Shown piece after piece: positions 1 to 11,352 of a DNA stretch of 64,000 nucleotides. Both the position numbers and the translations under genes were made by a program. Position 1 is the first letter of the stretch. Every line of letters begins with the position of its first letter. Source of the DNA: Cryphonectria parasitica EP155 (taxonomy: Eukaryota > Ascomycota > Sordariomycetes > Diaporthales > Cryphonectriaceae); NCBI RefSeq assembly GCF_011745365.1, contig NW_024468915.1:1280653-1344652 (forward strand), in the 5' to 3' direction. The notes beneath the pieces are model-generated. The model saw only the letters and a program-made list of their open reading frames with translations. It had not been told where the DNA came from and searched no databases.

Positions 1-1193
1 CAACTTTCGCCCCCTCTCCCGAACGCCGTCGAGGCATTGCATCATATTGCAGTTCCTTTTGCCTCAAACGGCTTCGCGGCACCTGTGATTATTTTGCCTC
101 ATGCAAATGCATGGACGGGACAGCTCACAAGTTATCTCGCGCGAATGGTAACCCAACACTACAAAAAGCAAACGTCAACTCATCAACGCCCAACGCGGCG
201 CCGCAGTCTCACTCGCTCGCTCCTACAGCAGCCCGATATCGCACAGCGTATTGATTTTGATTTCTGGCAAAAGATGCGTCATTGCGGTCCGTCCGCCTCA
301 ATTTCTTGGCAATACTTGCACTATTGATGCAAGTTGATGCATGCACGCCTCGCTTGCTTATTTGTTGCAGTCATATTGCTTTTCTCGTTGCAACGCAGTG
401 TTTCGACTCCTCCTTGCAAGCGGACGGTTTGATTGCTATAGGCTTCTCCCGAAGAGAAACGACCTGTCAATGTGGCGGCGGCTACCCGCTGCCTGTTTGT
501 GTCAGATACACAACAGCGTTTGCCTATGAGAGGAGCAGCAGTGACAGCAGCACTTCTTATCATCACCCACTTCGTCGCCCCCCGGGCGGGCCTCTTCCAC
601 GGCCATGTTGTAGCTCCGGCTGATGGTGCCACAACACTACCCTCCTGCGTTTTGTACCAGGATTTCTTATCCAGCTAGAAGAAAGCGCTCTCTCCAACAT
701 GACAGCAGGAGGAGACCATCCAAGGTCACACCAAACTAGGACAACCTGAAGGCTGACGAGCCGCTTGCCATACCGTCACACGCTCTGTATACATGCATGC
801 CATTCGGCCAGATGGTCGGTGTGGCTGGCTGGCCGGCTAGCTGCCTCTGCCAACACCCTCTTCTCGCTGCTCGTTCCCGTTTGCAATCTAAAGAAACTGC
901 TCAGCCTACCTGAAACGTGCATGTGGGACCTTTTTGGGGCCTCTTTCTCTGCTTTTTCCTGCATCCGTATCATATCGCTCTTCGCCGTTCACCGTATCTG
1001 TCTGCAAAGTCTGCAGTCTAGGCTCTGGCGCCTTTGCAATTTATTTCCCCTCCTGTCCTCTTTCTCAGAAGGAAAACCCTTTCCTCTCACAGATTTGCCT
1101 GTCTCTCTCTCTGCCTCTAGGTTTTCGAGCATCTAGCTCACCGAGTTTACGTCTTCAATCATTCTTTTGTTGTCTTGCAACCCCGACAGAAAG
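1..1193. other. Upstream flank of the BTB gene, no gene recognised
   Basis: Only short overlapping reading frames of about 60-120 codons occur on both strands. None shows a domain, a plausible splice structure or coding bias. The last few hundred bases are rich in CT and probably hold the promoter and 5' leader of the BTB gene that starts at 1194. I saw no RNA gene or transposon. Confidence 0.5.
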
Positions 1194-2933
1194 ATGGCAT
1201 CATTGCAAACGTGGAGGCTCGCGGTCCCGCCCCAAAGAAACGGAGAGGGATCTTCGCAGAGGAACAACAACAATAACAATGTCAACAACAACAACAACAA
1301 CAACAACAATAATAATAACAATAACAGGAGGGACTTCACATTGTTCGACGCCATGCAAGCTCCCTCGACGGCGCCGGACATCAGGGTGCTGAACAAGATG
1401 CCGAAAGGGCTGAATGAGGAAGAGGGCTTGAACTATCAGGAGGACTTATGGCTCACGACTCACGATGGGTAAGGGGCTGGCTTACACATATATGCTTGGT
1501 TTTTTGGTGGTTTTTTTTTTTTCCTTCCTGGGGTGGGGGGAGGGGGGGTTCTTTTCACTGTCGCCACTGTCTTCGACTAACGAAAATTCATCCCTATGCG
1601 CTTAGAGATTTTAGGACTGACAGGTTGCTGTAGACGATATAGCTCTCCGATCATTCCGGTTCGTGTTGGTACTGCACCGCATGAGGAGGTTTTCCAGGTG
1701 TGTATCAACTTCCAAACACCACACGCACACACACACCTTACTAACTTTGTCCAGATTCACAAAAACGTTCTCCTCAAGTCTACGTGGTTTGAGAAGGCAC
1801 TCTGTGGGAACTTTGCAGAGGCGGCAGCCCAGTCACTCGACTTTCCCGAGGAGGACCCAGCCATCTTCCACTTCCTCGTCGCCTACCTGTACGAAGATAG
1901 ATATGTCCCGACCAGGCCTCTGTCCAGTGCGCTCCTTTCGGAAGAGGGTAAGGGCAAGGGCAAGGGAAAGGGAAAGGGAAAGGGAAAGGGAAAGGACAAA
2001 GTCAAAGACAAAGGCAAAGGCCCAGCACGGGGAAACGTCATGACCATGGACATAGACTCGGATCAAATCAGCGACAACGAAGACGTTGGTAACGATGGTG
2101 ATGACAGCGACGGCACCGACTACTCCCTGCCGCGTCGAAGCCGAGTCGCAGGTCGGGGCCAGAGCGAAGACGAGCGCGCGGGACAGAAGCGCCCGGGCCA
2201 ACACCGACCAGAGTGTGGTTGCCCGCAGTGTTATGAACCCCCTTGCATGTCGTGCGGATTCCCACTGGGCGGAAACCCGCTGGGCATGCTGCCTCTGGCA
2301 GGCCAACAACCTCCAGTGTTCAGGCCTGCTGATGCTGCCGCCCAGCCAGCTCGGCGCAACCAACCTCGTCGCGGGACCGACGCACTATCTACGCTACAGA
2401 CTATCACGCCACCGCCTTTTCCGGTGGCGGAGAAGGACCCAGCACGGATCCAGGGCCAGGACATGCGCACGTGGCTCATGACATACGAGCTCAACATCGA
2501 CGTGTACATCTGTGCCAACAAGTTTCTGCTGGACGGGTTCAAGCAAAAGGTCGCCCGCGTGATGATCGACATGCTCGAGGCGGCAGGCGCCGACGCCGCG
2601 CGGGTCGAAGTCCTCAGGCTCTGCACGAAGCTCTACGGCGGGGTCAGCGAGAACGACAGCCTGCTGAAGATGATCTTTGCGAGGGTTGGGTTCCTGCAGA
2701 CTGCGCTGTGGAGGAGGGCGCCTGTCGAGACGAACCAGTTCCTGACGGAGAACCCAGAGGTCGGTGCGCTGATCCTGAAGGAGATGGCGATACGACGCGA
2801 GGCGGATCTCTCCTCTGGAATCCCGAGCATGGAGAGGAACGCAAGCCTGGGGGCTCATGACCCTTATGCGGCAGTCAGTCTGCATACTCATCACCAACGC
2901 CATCGCGCTGCAGCTCATAGGTACGGGTACTAA
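1194..2933 (+). CDS. BTB/POZ domain protein with low-complexity repeats
   Basis: Three exons are inferred: 1194-1468, 1634-1697 and 1755-2933 (505 aa). Intron 2 is 57 bp with a TACTAAC branch point and is open in frame, so it could be mistaken for coding. The start ATG at 1194 has a good AAG context. Residues about 93-165 read as a BTB/POZ fold (VRVGTAPHEEVFQ, then IHKNVLLKSTWFEKAL). After that come a Lys-Gly run near residue 180, an acidic patch, a Cys-rich segment (CGCPQCYEPPCMSCG) and a C-terminal helical region like the tail of other fungal BTB proteins. Exon 1 encodes a long Asn run from an AAC/AAT microsatellite. BTB domains dimerise and often act as cullin-3 adaptors; the substrate here is unknown. 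The BTB call is good, the role is not assigned. Confidence 0.8.
1263..1326 (+). repeat. AAC/AAT trinucleotide microsatellite encoding poly-Asn
   Basis: A run of AAC with AAT interruptions lies inside exon 1 of the BTB gene and encodes an asparagine stretch broken by a single Val. Unit gain or loss would keep the frame. Confidence 0.9.
1944..2020 (+). repeat. Hexamer repeat (GGCAAG/GGAAAG) encoding Lys-Gly
   Basis: A short coding minisatellite in exon 3 of the BTB gene gives alternating Lys and Gly, followed by a Lys-Asp-Lys stretch. It is strongly basic and predicted disordered. Confidence 0.85.
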
Positions 2934-3805
2934 AGGGCCAGCACCGTCTCTTGTAACTTGGAAAACGACAACAGAGGAAAATGAAGAACACGATTGATGA
3001 GAGAAAGAGGAGTGAGGGGGGGGGGCCTATTAACGATGGGGGGGGGGGGACGGGACAGGACAGAATGAATCTTGACAAGAACAGTTTCTTTTAACGAGAG
3101 AGGTTTGACAGTTTGTGGGTTTTTCAAGTCATTCGGACTATAATTAATGTCAGAACCCGAGCACATTCTTTGTTACCTTGTGAGTTTTCGGTCTGCACAC
3201 GTTTTAAGCATCCTTTTAACCGTGCCGTGAATCAAGAAAGCGTCACCCAACTAACCAATGCCCCCCCATTGGTGGACTTCCAAACGGACATGTTTGTCCT
3301 CGTGCTAGTGATGGGCTTTTTTCTCTCTGCCTTGCCTGCATTTATGCAAGGTCCCCCGTCGTGTTTTCCATGCTCGCCTCCACAAATTCCCCAGATCTTC
3401 TCTCCCTCCAAGCAATGCGGGGAGAATATGCAAGGTGGGTTTCCCCCCCCCCCCCCCACTGCCGATCAACATTGTCACCACCGACCTGAAAGCGATGTCA
3501 CTTTATAGCAACAGCACAAGCTCTTTTTGGCCTTGGGGTTCAATACGTTCTATATTGTATCGGCTTGACCTTCCGGATCTTCGGGGTATCTCGTGGATGG
3601 AGCAAGTTCAGTCTACCGGAACATCATCCCGAAAGTAGATTGAATAAAGACAAAACAAGGTTCACTTTACCTTGCTTAAATATATTTAAGCAGTCAAGTA
3701 TCATGAAGACCCTCCTTGTCGTCCTCTATGGCACTTCTTGTCGTCACCCACTGGTGCCTCCTCCTCCTCCTCCTCAACATCCTCCACCTTGAAGCAGCCG
3801 TCACG
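2934..3805. other. Intergenic, BTB gene to carboxylesterase
   Basis: About 870 bp contain 3' sequence of the BTB gene, G and C homopolymer tracts (around 3016-3050 and 3440-3455) and the upstream region of the esterase. An alternative in-frame ATG at 3728 would lengthen the esterase N-terminus by 26 residues. No other gene is supported. Confidence 0.5.
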
Positions 3806-4571
3806 ATGACCTCCTCTCGCCCTCTCGCCCTCCCCCTCCCCCTCCCCTTCCTCCTCCTCCTCCTCCTCCTCCTCCTAGCCACCACCACCCTCGCCCAGCA
3901 AGACCTCCTCGCAACCCTAGACTACGGCACGTTCCAAGGCGCCTACTCGTCCACCTACAACATCAGCTACTGGCAAAAGATCCCCTTCGCCGCCCCGCCC
4001 GTCGGCGCCCTCCGGTTCCGCGGCCCGCAACCCCCGGCGCCCCTCCCCAACGGCACCGTCTACAACTCCACCCAGACCTTTGACATGTGTCCCCAGCGCA
4101 CCGTCAACGGCTCCGAGGACTGTCTGTACCTGGGCCTGTACGCACGGCCCTGGACAGCGACGACGGCAGCACAACCACCGCCTCTCCGGCCTGTCGTGGT
4201 GGTGTTTTATGGCGGGGCGTATATCGAGGGGGATGCGAGCTTCTCCATCCCGCCGAGCGCGTATCCTGTGCTGAACGTCTCGGAGGGGACGGATCTGGTG
4301 TTTGTGTATGCGAATTATAGGACGAATGCGTTTGGGTTCTTGCCGGGGCGGGAGATTGCGGCGGATCGGAATGGGAGTGATTTGAATCCGGGCTTGTTGG
4401 ATCAGGATGCTGCTATCAAGTGTGAGTTGGTTGGTGTTGCGATGTCTTTTTTTTTTTTTTGTCTTGATGCCTCCTTTTCTTTTCTTGGTGATGATGATGA
4501 TGATGATGAGGAGGAGGAGGAGGAGGAGGAGGAGGAGAGATGGACAAGGCCGATTCATCACTGTCACGTTG

Positions 4572-4663
<92 letters not shown>

Positions 4664-5864
4664 GAAGCAACAACAAAACTAACAGCCCACAGGGACCCAA
4701 AAGTACATCTCCGCCTTCGGAGGCGACCCAAACCAAATCTCCATCTGGGGCCAGTCGGCCGGCGGAGGCAGCGTAGTAGCCCAGGCCATCGCCCGCGCCG
4801 GCGTCCCCGCCGGCGCCCAGAGCAGCCCACGCCCGAGGCTCAGCCGCGCCCTGGCGTCGAGCCCCTTCTGGGTCAAGACCTACGACTACGACGCGCCCCA
4901 GGCCCAGGCCATCTACGACAGCTTCAGCACGCTGGTCGGGTGCGGGACGGGGCCGGGCAGCCTGGCGTGCCTCAAGCAGGCCGACGTGCAGGCCCTGCGC
5001 AACGCGAGCCTGGTCGTGGACGCGAGCCACACGTACAACACGAGCAGCTACACGTGGGCGCCCGTGATTGACGGCCGGTTCCTGACGATGCGGCTGAGCG
5101 AGGCGAGCGAGAAGGGGCTGGTGAACATGGACTATGGCTGGGGCATGTACAATACCCACGAGGGCCAGAACTTTGTCCCGCCTGGGCTGGCTGATGCGAA
5201 CAACACGGGCTCGCCGCCCTTCAACGAGAGCCTGGCCAGTTTCGATGGCTGGTTGGCGGGTTACCTGCCTGACTTCTCCGAGGCCGACCTGGACAAGGTC
5301 AAGGAGCTGTACCCGGAGGACGGGAGCAGCGAGCTGATCCCAAGCTACAACACGACGTTTATCCGGGCAGGCCTGATCTTTAGGGACTCTGTGCTGGCTT
5401 GTCCTGGGTACTGGATGGCGGGCGCTGCATCCAAGGGCAATTTTCTGGGTGAATACTCGATTTCGCCTGCGACTCATGGTTCTGATACTGAATGGGTACG
5501 GTCCCCCCCTTTTCCCTGATCTGATAATGATGATGATGATGAGCCAAAGAAAATATCGCAAATGATGGATGCTAACCTTTTTTCACACAATCCTCTTTGT
5601 CTGGCGCAGTGGGACACAATTAGCTCCGTGCAAGAGACCGAACCAGAGATCTACAAAGGCTATACCGGAGCCTTCGCCTCATTTTTCATGACAGGCGACC
5701 CGAACGCTATGAAACTGACACCCAGTAACGTCTCGGGCGTGCCTCCGCTCTCCTCAGGCGAGGAGTTCAACATCAATGCCGATGGCTTTGCAGACGTCAC
5801 GCTGACGCAGTTCAAGACGCGGTGTGACTTTTGGAAGAGCGTCGCCGCCAAGATACCTATATGA
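3806..5864 (+). CDS. Secreted type-B carboxylesterase/lipase
   Basis: Exons are 3806-4421, 4693-5495 and 5610-5864 (557 aa). A signal peptide covers residues 1-30 (Leu-rich core, cleavage near LAQ/Q), so the product is probably secreted and hydrolyses carboxylic esters outside the cell. It is an alpha/beta hydrolase of the cholinesterase-like family. Visible marks are the family start DYGTFQGAY, EDCLYL, the oxyanion-region VVFYGGAY, the nucleophile elbow GQSAGG (Ser about 227) and the catalytic-His motif THGSD (His about 467). Several N-glycosylation sequons (NGT, NGS, NVS, NNT) fit secretion. Intron 1 (271 bp) is packed with microsatellites; intron 2 is 114 bp. The exon 1/2 join restores the family motif IKWTQKY. 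An ATG at 3728 is an alternative start. The natural substrate cannot be told. Confidence 0.88.
4449..4661 (+). repeat. Compound microsatellite inside an esterase intron
   Basis: Intron 1 of the esterase contains, in order, a poly-T tract, GAT repeats, GAG repeats, a long (CT)n array (about 4574-4621) and a long (AC)n array (about 4626-4661). Translations through it on either strand are artefacts. Confidence 0.95.
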
Positions 5865-6173
5865 AGATGTGTGTATGGGAAAGAAGGTGTTTCCAAAAAA
5901 GAAAAGGAAGATAAAACAATAAATATATAGATGTATAGAAATATATACATATATATTTACCCCACCTATGGACAGCAAGCGGTTTACTGTTGACGGCCTG
6001 GAGCCAATTCTGGTCTCTATCAGCTGTAGAACCCTCGCCCTTGTTGACGCATGTGTCGCTGAACTGTGGGCGTGATGGATAAGGCTTGGGCTCATGGATC
6101 CTGGAACGCCTAGTCGATGATATCTTCCCGTACTGCCATGACATTCTCGTCAGTATCTTGCACAGAATACACT
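5865..6173. other. Convergent intergenic region
   Basis: This is the 3' sequence shared by the esterase (+) and the iminopeptidase (-). It is AT-rich around 5895-5960 (AATAAATATATAG-like), suitable for polyadenylation signals. No gene is seen. Confidence 0.5.
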
Positions 6174-7900
6174 TCACATTGGTACCAAAAGGCTGCTCTC
6201 ACATTTGAAGAGCTGCGACAGAACCTCGTCCGAGCGGGCTCGGATTGCATTGTGATACACTGGTGGCGCTTTTGTTAGTACGTATGTTCGTATAGATCTC
6301 CAAGACGTAAAGAATTGCCCTGGTTTTTTTTTGGGGGGGGGGGGGGAGAGAAGGGTTACACAACGTACTAATATTGGTTTCGAAGGTCTTGATGCCGTTG
6401 ACTTTGCTGGCAGTCTCTCTCGCCAGGTCAAAGTCCACATACATATCCTCGATGTAGCTCGCAGCGTAGACGGGGACCGTGTTCCTCTTGAGTTGTTCCT
6501 CATCGTAGAGATCGTCCCACTGATCGTACCGGGCGAGCATCTCGGCGGTCTCCTTCATCCTGTTGAGCTCGGGGTAGTCATCAAACATGAAGGGGAAGAT
6601 CATCTCGCCCGTAAAGCACAGCGGCGTCGTGTCGCTCGCAAAGGTAGGATCATCAAAGCCATGGTTGTCGGCAGACAGCCAGCGGAAGTCCTGAAGCTCC
6701 TGTCCCACCTGCTGAGCCGCCCAGTTCGAAGCGACCCCGTTCTTGTAGCAGTAGATGGCCTCATGCAGGATGGCATAGATGGGACTCGTGTCGAAGGGCA
6801 AATACGACTCAAACTGGTCAAGAGTGGGACGGGTGAAGAAGCCATACTGGTCCAGGTCCATGCCCATCCGCAAGAGCATGCTGTGCACATTGTCAAGGCC
6901 GCCGTGGAAGCCGAACATGTCGCCAATGGTGAGCAGACGCCTTGCCGTCAGCCTGCCGCCTCCAGGGAGCTGCACGCCGCCCTTCTTGGCATGAAGGTAG
7001 GCGACAATCCTGCGGACAGTAGCGATATCCTCGGGAAATTTTGTATAGTAGACCATGTTGCGCTCGTAGACCTTCTTGAACGTGGCCTGGTAGACCTCCC
7101 TGGGCGCTCTCGAGATAGGCGCCAGACCACCTGTGATCCAAACATCACTCAGACCCTCTGGAAACTTGGACAGATATGACAGGCAGACGAAGCCGCCAAA
7201 ACTCTGGCCAAAGATGGACCACTTCTTCTTGACAGGATCGGCAACCCCGGCTGTGAGGTAGCTGCGCACGGCCTCAAGGTCACGCACATTGTTGTCCTGG
7301 CGGAAGTGCTTGAGGTACTCGAACTGGTCGCTGGCCTTTGGGGGGATGGTGTCCGCCGTGACCGGCGTACTGAGCCCCACGCCTCTGTAGTCGAGGAAGA
7401 GGATCTGGTAGCCCTTGCTGAGGACGAACCGGGTGAGAGGGAAGTCTTGAGGTTCTGGATTGCCGAAGCCAGGGCCGCCCTGCAGGTAAACCACTAGAGA
7501 GAGAGAGAGAAAAGAAGAGAAGAGAGGCCATCAGTCAGCTGGACGAAGACAAGTGTGGGTGAGCATCACCATAACATAACAACCATCACCACCACCACAC
7601 ACCATCATTACCATCAGATCGACTTACTCCACGGTCTCTGAGACACAGGCTGCTCCAAGGCAGATACAGAAGCCTCATGCTTGGTAGCTGACCTCGCAAA
7701 CAGCTGGATCTCGCCGTCCTGAGGATTTCGATAGTCCTTGGGGACAGAGAACAGATACTCAGTCACCAGAAATGGCCCTTATGATATAGCAAGTCAGTCG
7801 ATAGTCTCCTCGGCAAGGTATTGCGTGGAATGGACTCACCTGGGACGACATGTTTGGCGCTTCTGATCAACCTGGCAGCGGGAATTGCAAGAGCAGCCAT
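6174..7900 (-). CDS. Proline iminopeptidase-like alpha/beta hydrolase (S33)
   Basis: Four exons on the minus strand: 7900-7840, 7777-7628, 7493-6369 and 6268-6174 (476 aa). Every junction keeps the frame. The S33 family removes N-terminal proline from peptides. Diagnostic marks are the oxyanion motif QGGPG (about 75-79), LDYRGVGLS, the nucleophile elbow GQSFGG (Ser about 168) and a C-terminal YHNAIR segment whose His (about 451) should be catalytic; it appears only when the last exon is joined. The preceding DMYVDF segment probably supplies the acid. The N-terminus lacks a clear signal peptide, so the enzyme is probably intracellular. Intron 2 has a purine-rich (GA)n end near the acceptor (7494-7515). 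The final intron has a TACTAAC branch and a long C/G homopolymer. Substrate specificity is inferred from the family. Confidence 0.87.
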
Positions 7901-9091
7901 AGTGAAGCAGATTGTAGGTAGGTTATGAGAGAGAGCGCGAGCAGAGGGGAATATCACACCAAAGTAATCTGAATATCTTGGAAGAAAAACACAAAAGATG
8001 AGAAGTCTAAGATAAGAGGATCAATTTACTAGTCTGGGAAAGAATGGAGGAAGAGGGGGGTGGGAGGAAGTATCATAAGGTGTGCCGTATAATTCTTAAC
8101 TTCTTCTTCAAACTGTATTGGCAGAGAGCAGCAGTTTGGGGGAAAGATGGTGTGTTATGCGAGTAACTGAGTAAGTAGATATGTGCTCCTTGATTTAACT
8201 CGGTGCATGAACCGCAACGTATCATCGTATGCCACTGCTAAGGTGAGGAGACGAGCTGAAGAGGCCCAATTCGGTGGTGATACAAAGTTACAGTGTGTGG
8301 GGCGGAAGCAGACTCCCACTTGCTCAGAAGCGGAAGCATGTCCCGGCAGACAGTACGTCTTTCCCCCACTTATTCAGGCGAGTAATGCGGAACATACTGA
8401 ATGCTGTAGGACAGCACATGCACAATCCCCCCTCTTTTCTCACACAGGCTTAGTCTGAAGGAGAACAGCGTACCATGTGACAATGAAATGCAAGAGGCTC
8501 TCTTCTTCAGTATCGTGAGCTTCAACTCAAGATAATCGCATATCATCTTATGCCGTCTCAGATTGCAGAGAGACAACAGACACAGTGCAGTGTTAGGTTG
8601 CCTGAAGAAAGAAAAAAAAGATAGCGGTAAACGCCACTAAGACGCCAGGAAGCTTATTATCTACTGATCTTCAGCGCCATGGCACCTGTGCAGTAGGCTG
8701 GTCCCCCCTGGGCACGCGGTCCAAGGTACCCACTCAATGCCCTGAGCAGCAGCACTAGGTAGCATCTCCTCAGGTGCTACAGCACTGTGTGTTGAAAAGG
8801 CTACGAGGTTACCTGAAGGCCCCCCCTCCCCCCCATCCGGCATCGGCCTATAGTAGCACCACATGGGGAGGTACCATTTGAGGGTAGCATCTGGAAAAAA
8901 GCCCAAAGCAAAATTTCCACACGCAAAATTCCACGTCTCCATCACCTTACTATTTCGCCCAACACAACAACAAGACGCCAACCTTCCATGGCCGTCTCTC
9001 CCTTCCACAACGCCTCTGCCGGATAAAACCTAGAAGAATCACCAATGTGCTGCACGTTGGTCTTTTCTTCTCCCATGTCCAGCTGGTCGCC
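7901..9091. other. Divergent intergenic region, 1.2 kb
   Basis: This is the promoter region between the iminopeptidase (-) and the unassigned gene at 9092 (+). A 115-codon minus-strand frame at 8661-9008 shows no domain and sits where a promoter is expected. A short upstream ATG at 9045 opens a frame that runs past the ATG at 9092 and stops near 9116. Confidence 0.5.
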
Positions 9092-10953
9092 ATGGATATG
9101 GACTCACTCCAGCTGATTCAGAAGTTGGTTGAGTCCTTCAATGCTGTAGCCAGCGAACTTCAGACCCTGACCGACCGGAAGACCATTTTGGAGCACAAGC
9201 TGCGTTACGCCCACGAGCAGGTATGTCTTTTACAGATATGTTTTCATTTATCTATTTCTTTGCTGGTCCTCTACTTTATGATGAACAACCTTTAGCTCTA
9301 GATCTGCATTGAACTGTCTTTTGGCAGTTCGTGGAGACAACCTCTTACCACTTGTCTGACTTGTTTTTTTTTATTAATTTAAAAAAAAAAACCCCCCTGT
9401 CTTGGCTCTGCTCACCTGCAGCATCCATTCTCACCTGACCCTGACCCATCTGCATCTCTTTAAAAACATCCCTGCCGTTTACTGACCAACCTCATCCCTC
9501 TTTCCAGTATCAGGCCTTGGCCGACAAATACGCTCCCTGTGCTCCCGACGTTGCAGAGACCATCGCGAAGCTGCAAATCCCACCCACTCCAACATCCGCC
9601 AGTTTCGTCCCCCTCCCCAGCCGTCTCGGGTCCGACAGCTCACAGGCCCAGCTCGCTCTTTTCATCCGCGAGGGCAAGAAGGTCGCCAGCCAGCTGCAGG
9701 TCCTGACCGACGCGGGCAAGGCTGCCACGTCCACCCGCGGTGGTGGCATCTCGACCAGGATGACCTCAGAGCTGTCGACTGTCCTGGAGAAGGACTTTAC
9801 CGTGGAGGGCAAGAAGGGGCACCTGCAGTGTCCCTTCTCCACCGCCGTCAAGCAAGAAGCCATCGACGGGGATGGAGACGGGATCGGAGATGTCACCCCA
9901 CACCCGGCTGGTGATCCGATATGCGCCGCCATGGTTGACGGCCCGCCTGATCCCACAACAAACAACAGCGCAGCGGCCAAGTGTCCCATCAGATACATGG
10001 ACAAGCACTCACCCGAGGAGATTGCCCGCTATGTCGAGACACACAAGCACGAACTGCCCAGGAGCCATGAGGTCTGTCTGCGGAGAAATCAGAGGACTGA
10101 GGACCAGATCAGAAAACTCGACGCCAAGTATGGCAACATCGTGTCCATGATCGAGGACCTCTCCCACCTGCATGCCCCCATGCTGCCCGAGCCCGACCAT
10201 ACGAAGGCAGAAGGCGATCAAACCTCGGACCGTCGTGTCAGCGACTGGGCGCAGAACGTGAGGGCAAGTGTGACGGAGCTGACAAATGGTGGCATAACCG
10301 AGGCCGATACCTCTGTAGAAGATGAGCAGGACCTCGACCGCACTGGGCACTTCGACCGCCCGCTCAAGGAAGTCCGAGTCGGTGAAAGCCCAAGTAGACC
10401 ATGGGGTATCTCCGTCCCCATTCCGCCACCGGATGATCAGGTGGAACGGGCCACCTCCCCACCCGCACCCGTCCGCATGCCCTCACCAGCGCCTGCCGAG
10501 ACATCCAAGGCGCCGACGGCGCGACCTTCCAAGTGTCCCTTTGACCATACCAAGATGCGGCTGGATGGTCCGGGTCTATCCGAGTTCCCCAAGATGGATG
10601 AACACCACAACCCGCCGCCGCCGCCGCCGCCGCCATCACGGCCTGCCCAAGATGATAGAGACGCAGCAGGCCAGCACTTCCCTACACCTCTCAAGTTCCC
10701 TGCGCCTCGGGAACATCCGCAGCCTGCACCTCCCGACAGCCCCCCTCCCTCTCATCAGCCGACCTTTATCAACATGACCGGCACCACCGGCACAAAGACT
10801 GCTGCGCCCTCTACAGGCGTCGCAGTGCCCCAGATGGTCTTTAACGGACCTGTGTTTATCGGATACAACATGGACCAGGCGATTCAGTTCATGCAGCATT
10901 TTCAAGGTGGACAACAACAGCAACAACAACAACAACAACAACAACAACGATAA
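9092..10953 (+). CDS. Unassigned fungal protein with repeated Cys-Pro motifs and polyQ tail
   Basis: Exons are 9092-9220 and 9508-10953 (524 aa); the 287-bp intron is in phase 0. I do not recognise the protein. Residues 1-110 are helical and look like a coiled coil (MDMDSLQLIQKLVESF, TDRKTILEHKLRYAHEQ). Three short cysteine motifs recur: QCPFST, KCPIRYMDKHSPEEIARY and KCPFDHTKM. The middle one continues into a conserved-looking helix with further His and Cys (HELPRSHEVCLRRNQ), suggesting a small metal-binding or redox-sensitive module repeated in degenerate form. The middle to C-terminal region is rich in Pro and acidic residues and ends in GGQQ plus a Gln run from a CAA array. There is no signal peptide or membrane segment. 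It is probably nuclear or cytosolic, but no function can be assigned. Confidence 0.75.
10908..10950 (+). repeat. CAA microsatellite encoding C-terminal polyQ
   Basis: A CAA/CAG run encodes the glutamine tail of the preceding gene, ending just before the stop codon. Confidence 0.9.
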
Positions 10954-11352
10954 TGATCTTGTTTTTTTCTTTCTTCTTCTTCTTCCTCTCTTCTCTTTTT
11001 TGTTTTGCATGATCTATGTTGTATTATGAGCGAGCGAGGGCGTTGTTTGTGCACCTTTTTTGAGGGCTTGGATTGCCTTGATTGATTTGGCGTTGGAGGA
11101 GGGTGATGTTGATAGTATTACTGGGTCACACGCACATCGCGTCCGTGATAAAGAATGACAGACAGCACGGAAATGATACCTTTACAAATGTTCATACATT
11201 GACTTGACCTGTCTATGGTCACTGACTTCTGCCAAAATTCTGTTTATGTATAATAATAAAACAAAGACTCTCCGTCGTAAAGAGAGCTCTCTCTGTCTCT
11301 GTCTCTTTTCTGTTCGTCCCTTTCAGTCATTCTATATATCTTGTGAACATCA
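10954..11352. other. Convergent intergenic region
   Basis: Shared 3' sequence of the polyQ gene (+) and the Tvp38 gene (-), with CTT-rich and AT-rich patches. I see no gene in it. Confidence 0.5.

Noticed and set aside
4416..5561. 381-codon minus-strand frame across the esterase
   Set aside because: It is antisense to well-supported esterase exons and runs through the CT/AC microsatellites of an intron; no domain.
8661..9008. 115-codon minus-strand frame
   Set aside because: Lies in a promoter region, lacks a domain and contains homopolymer-derived residues.
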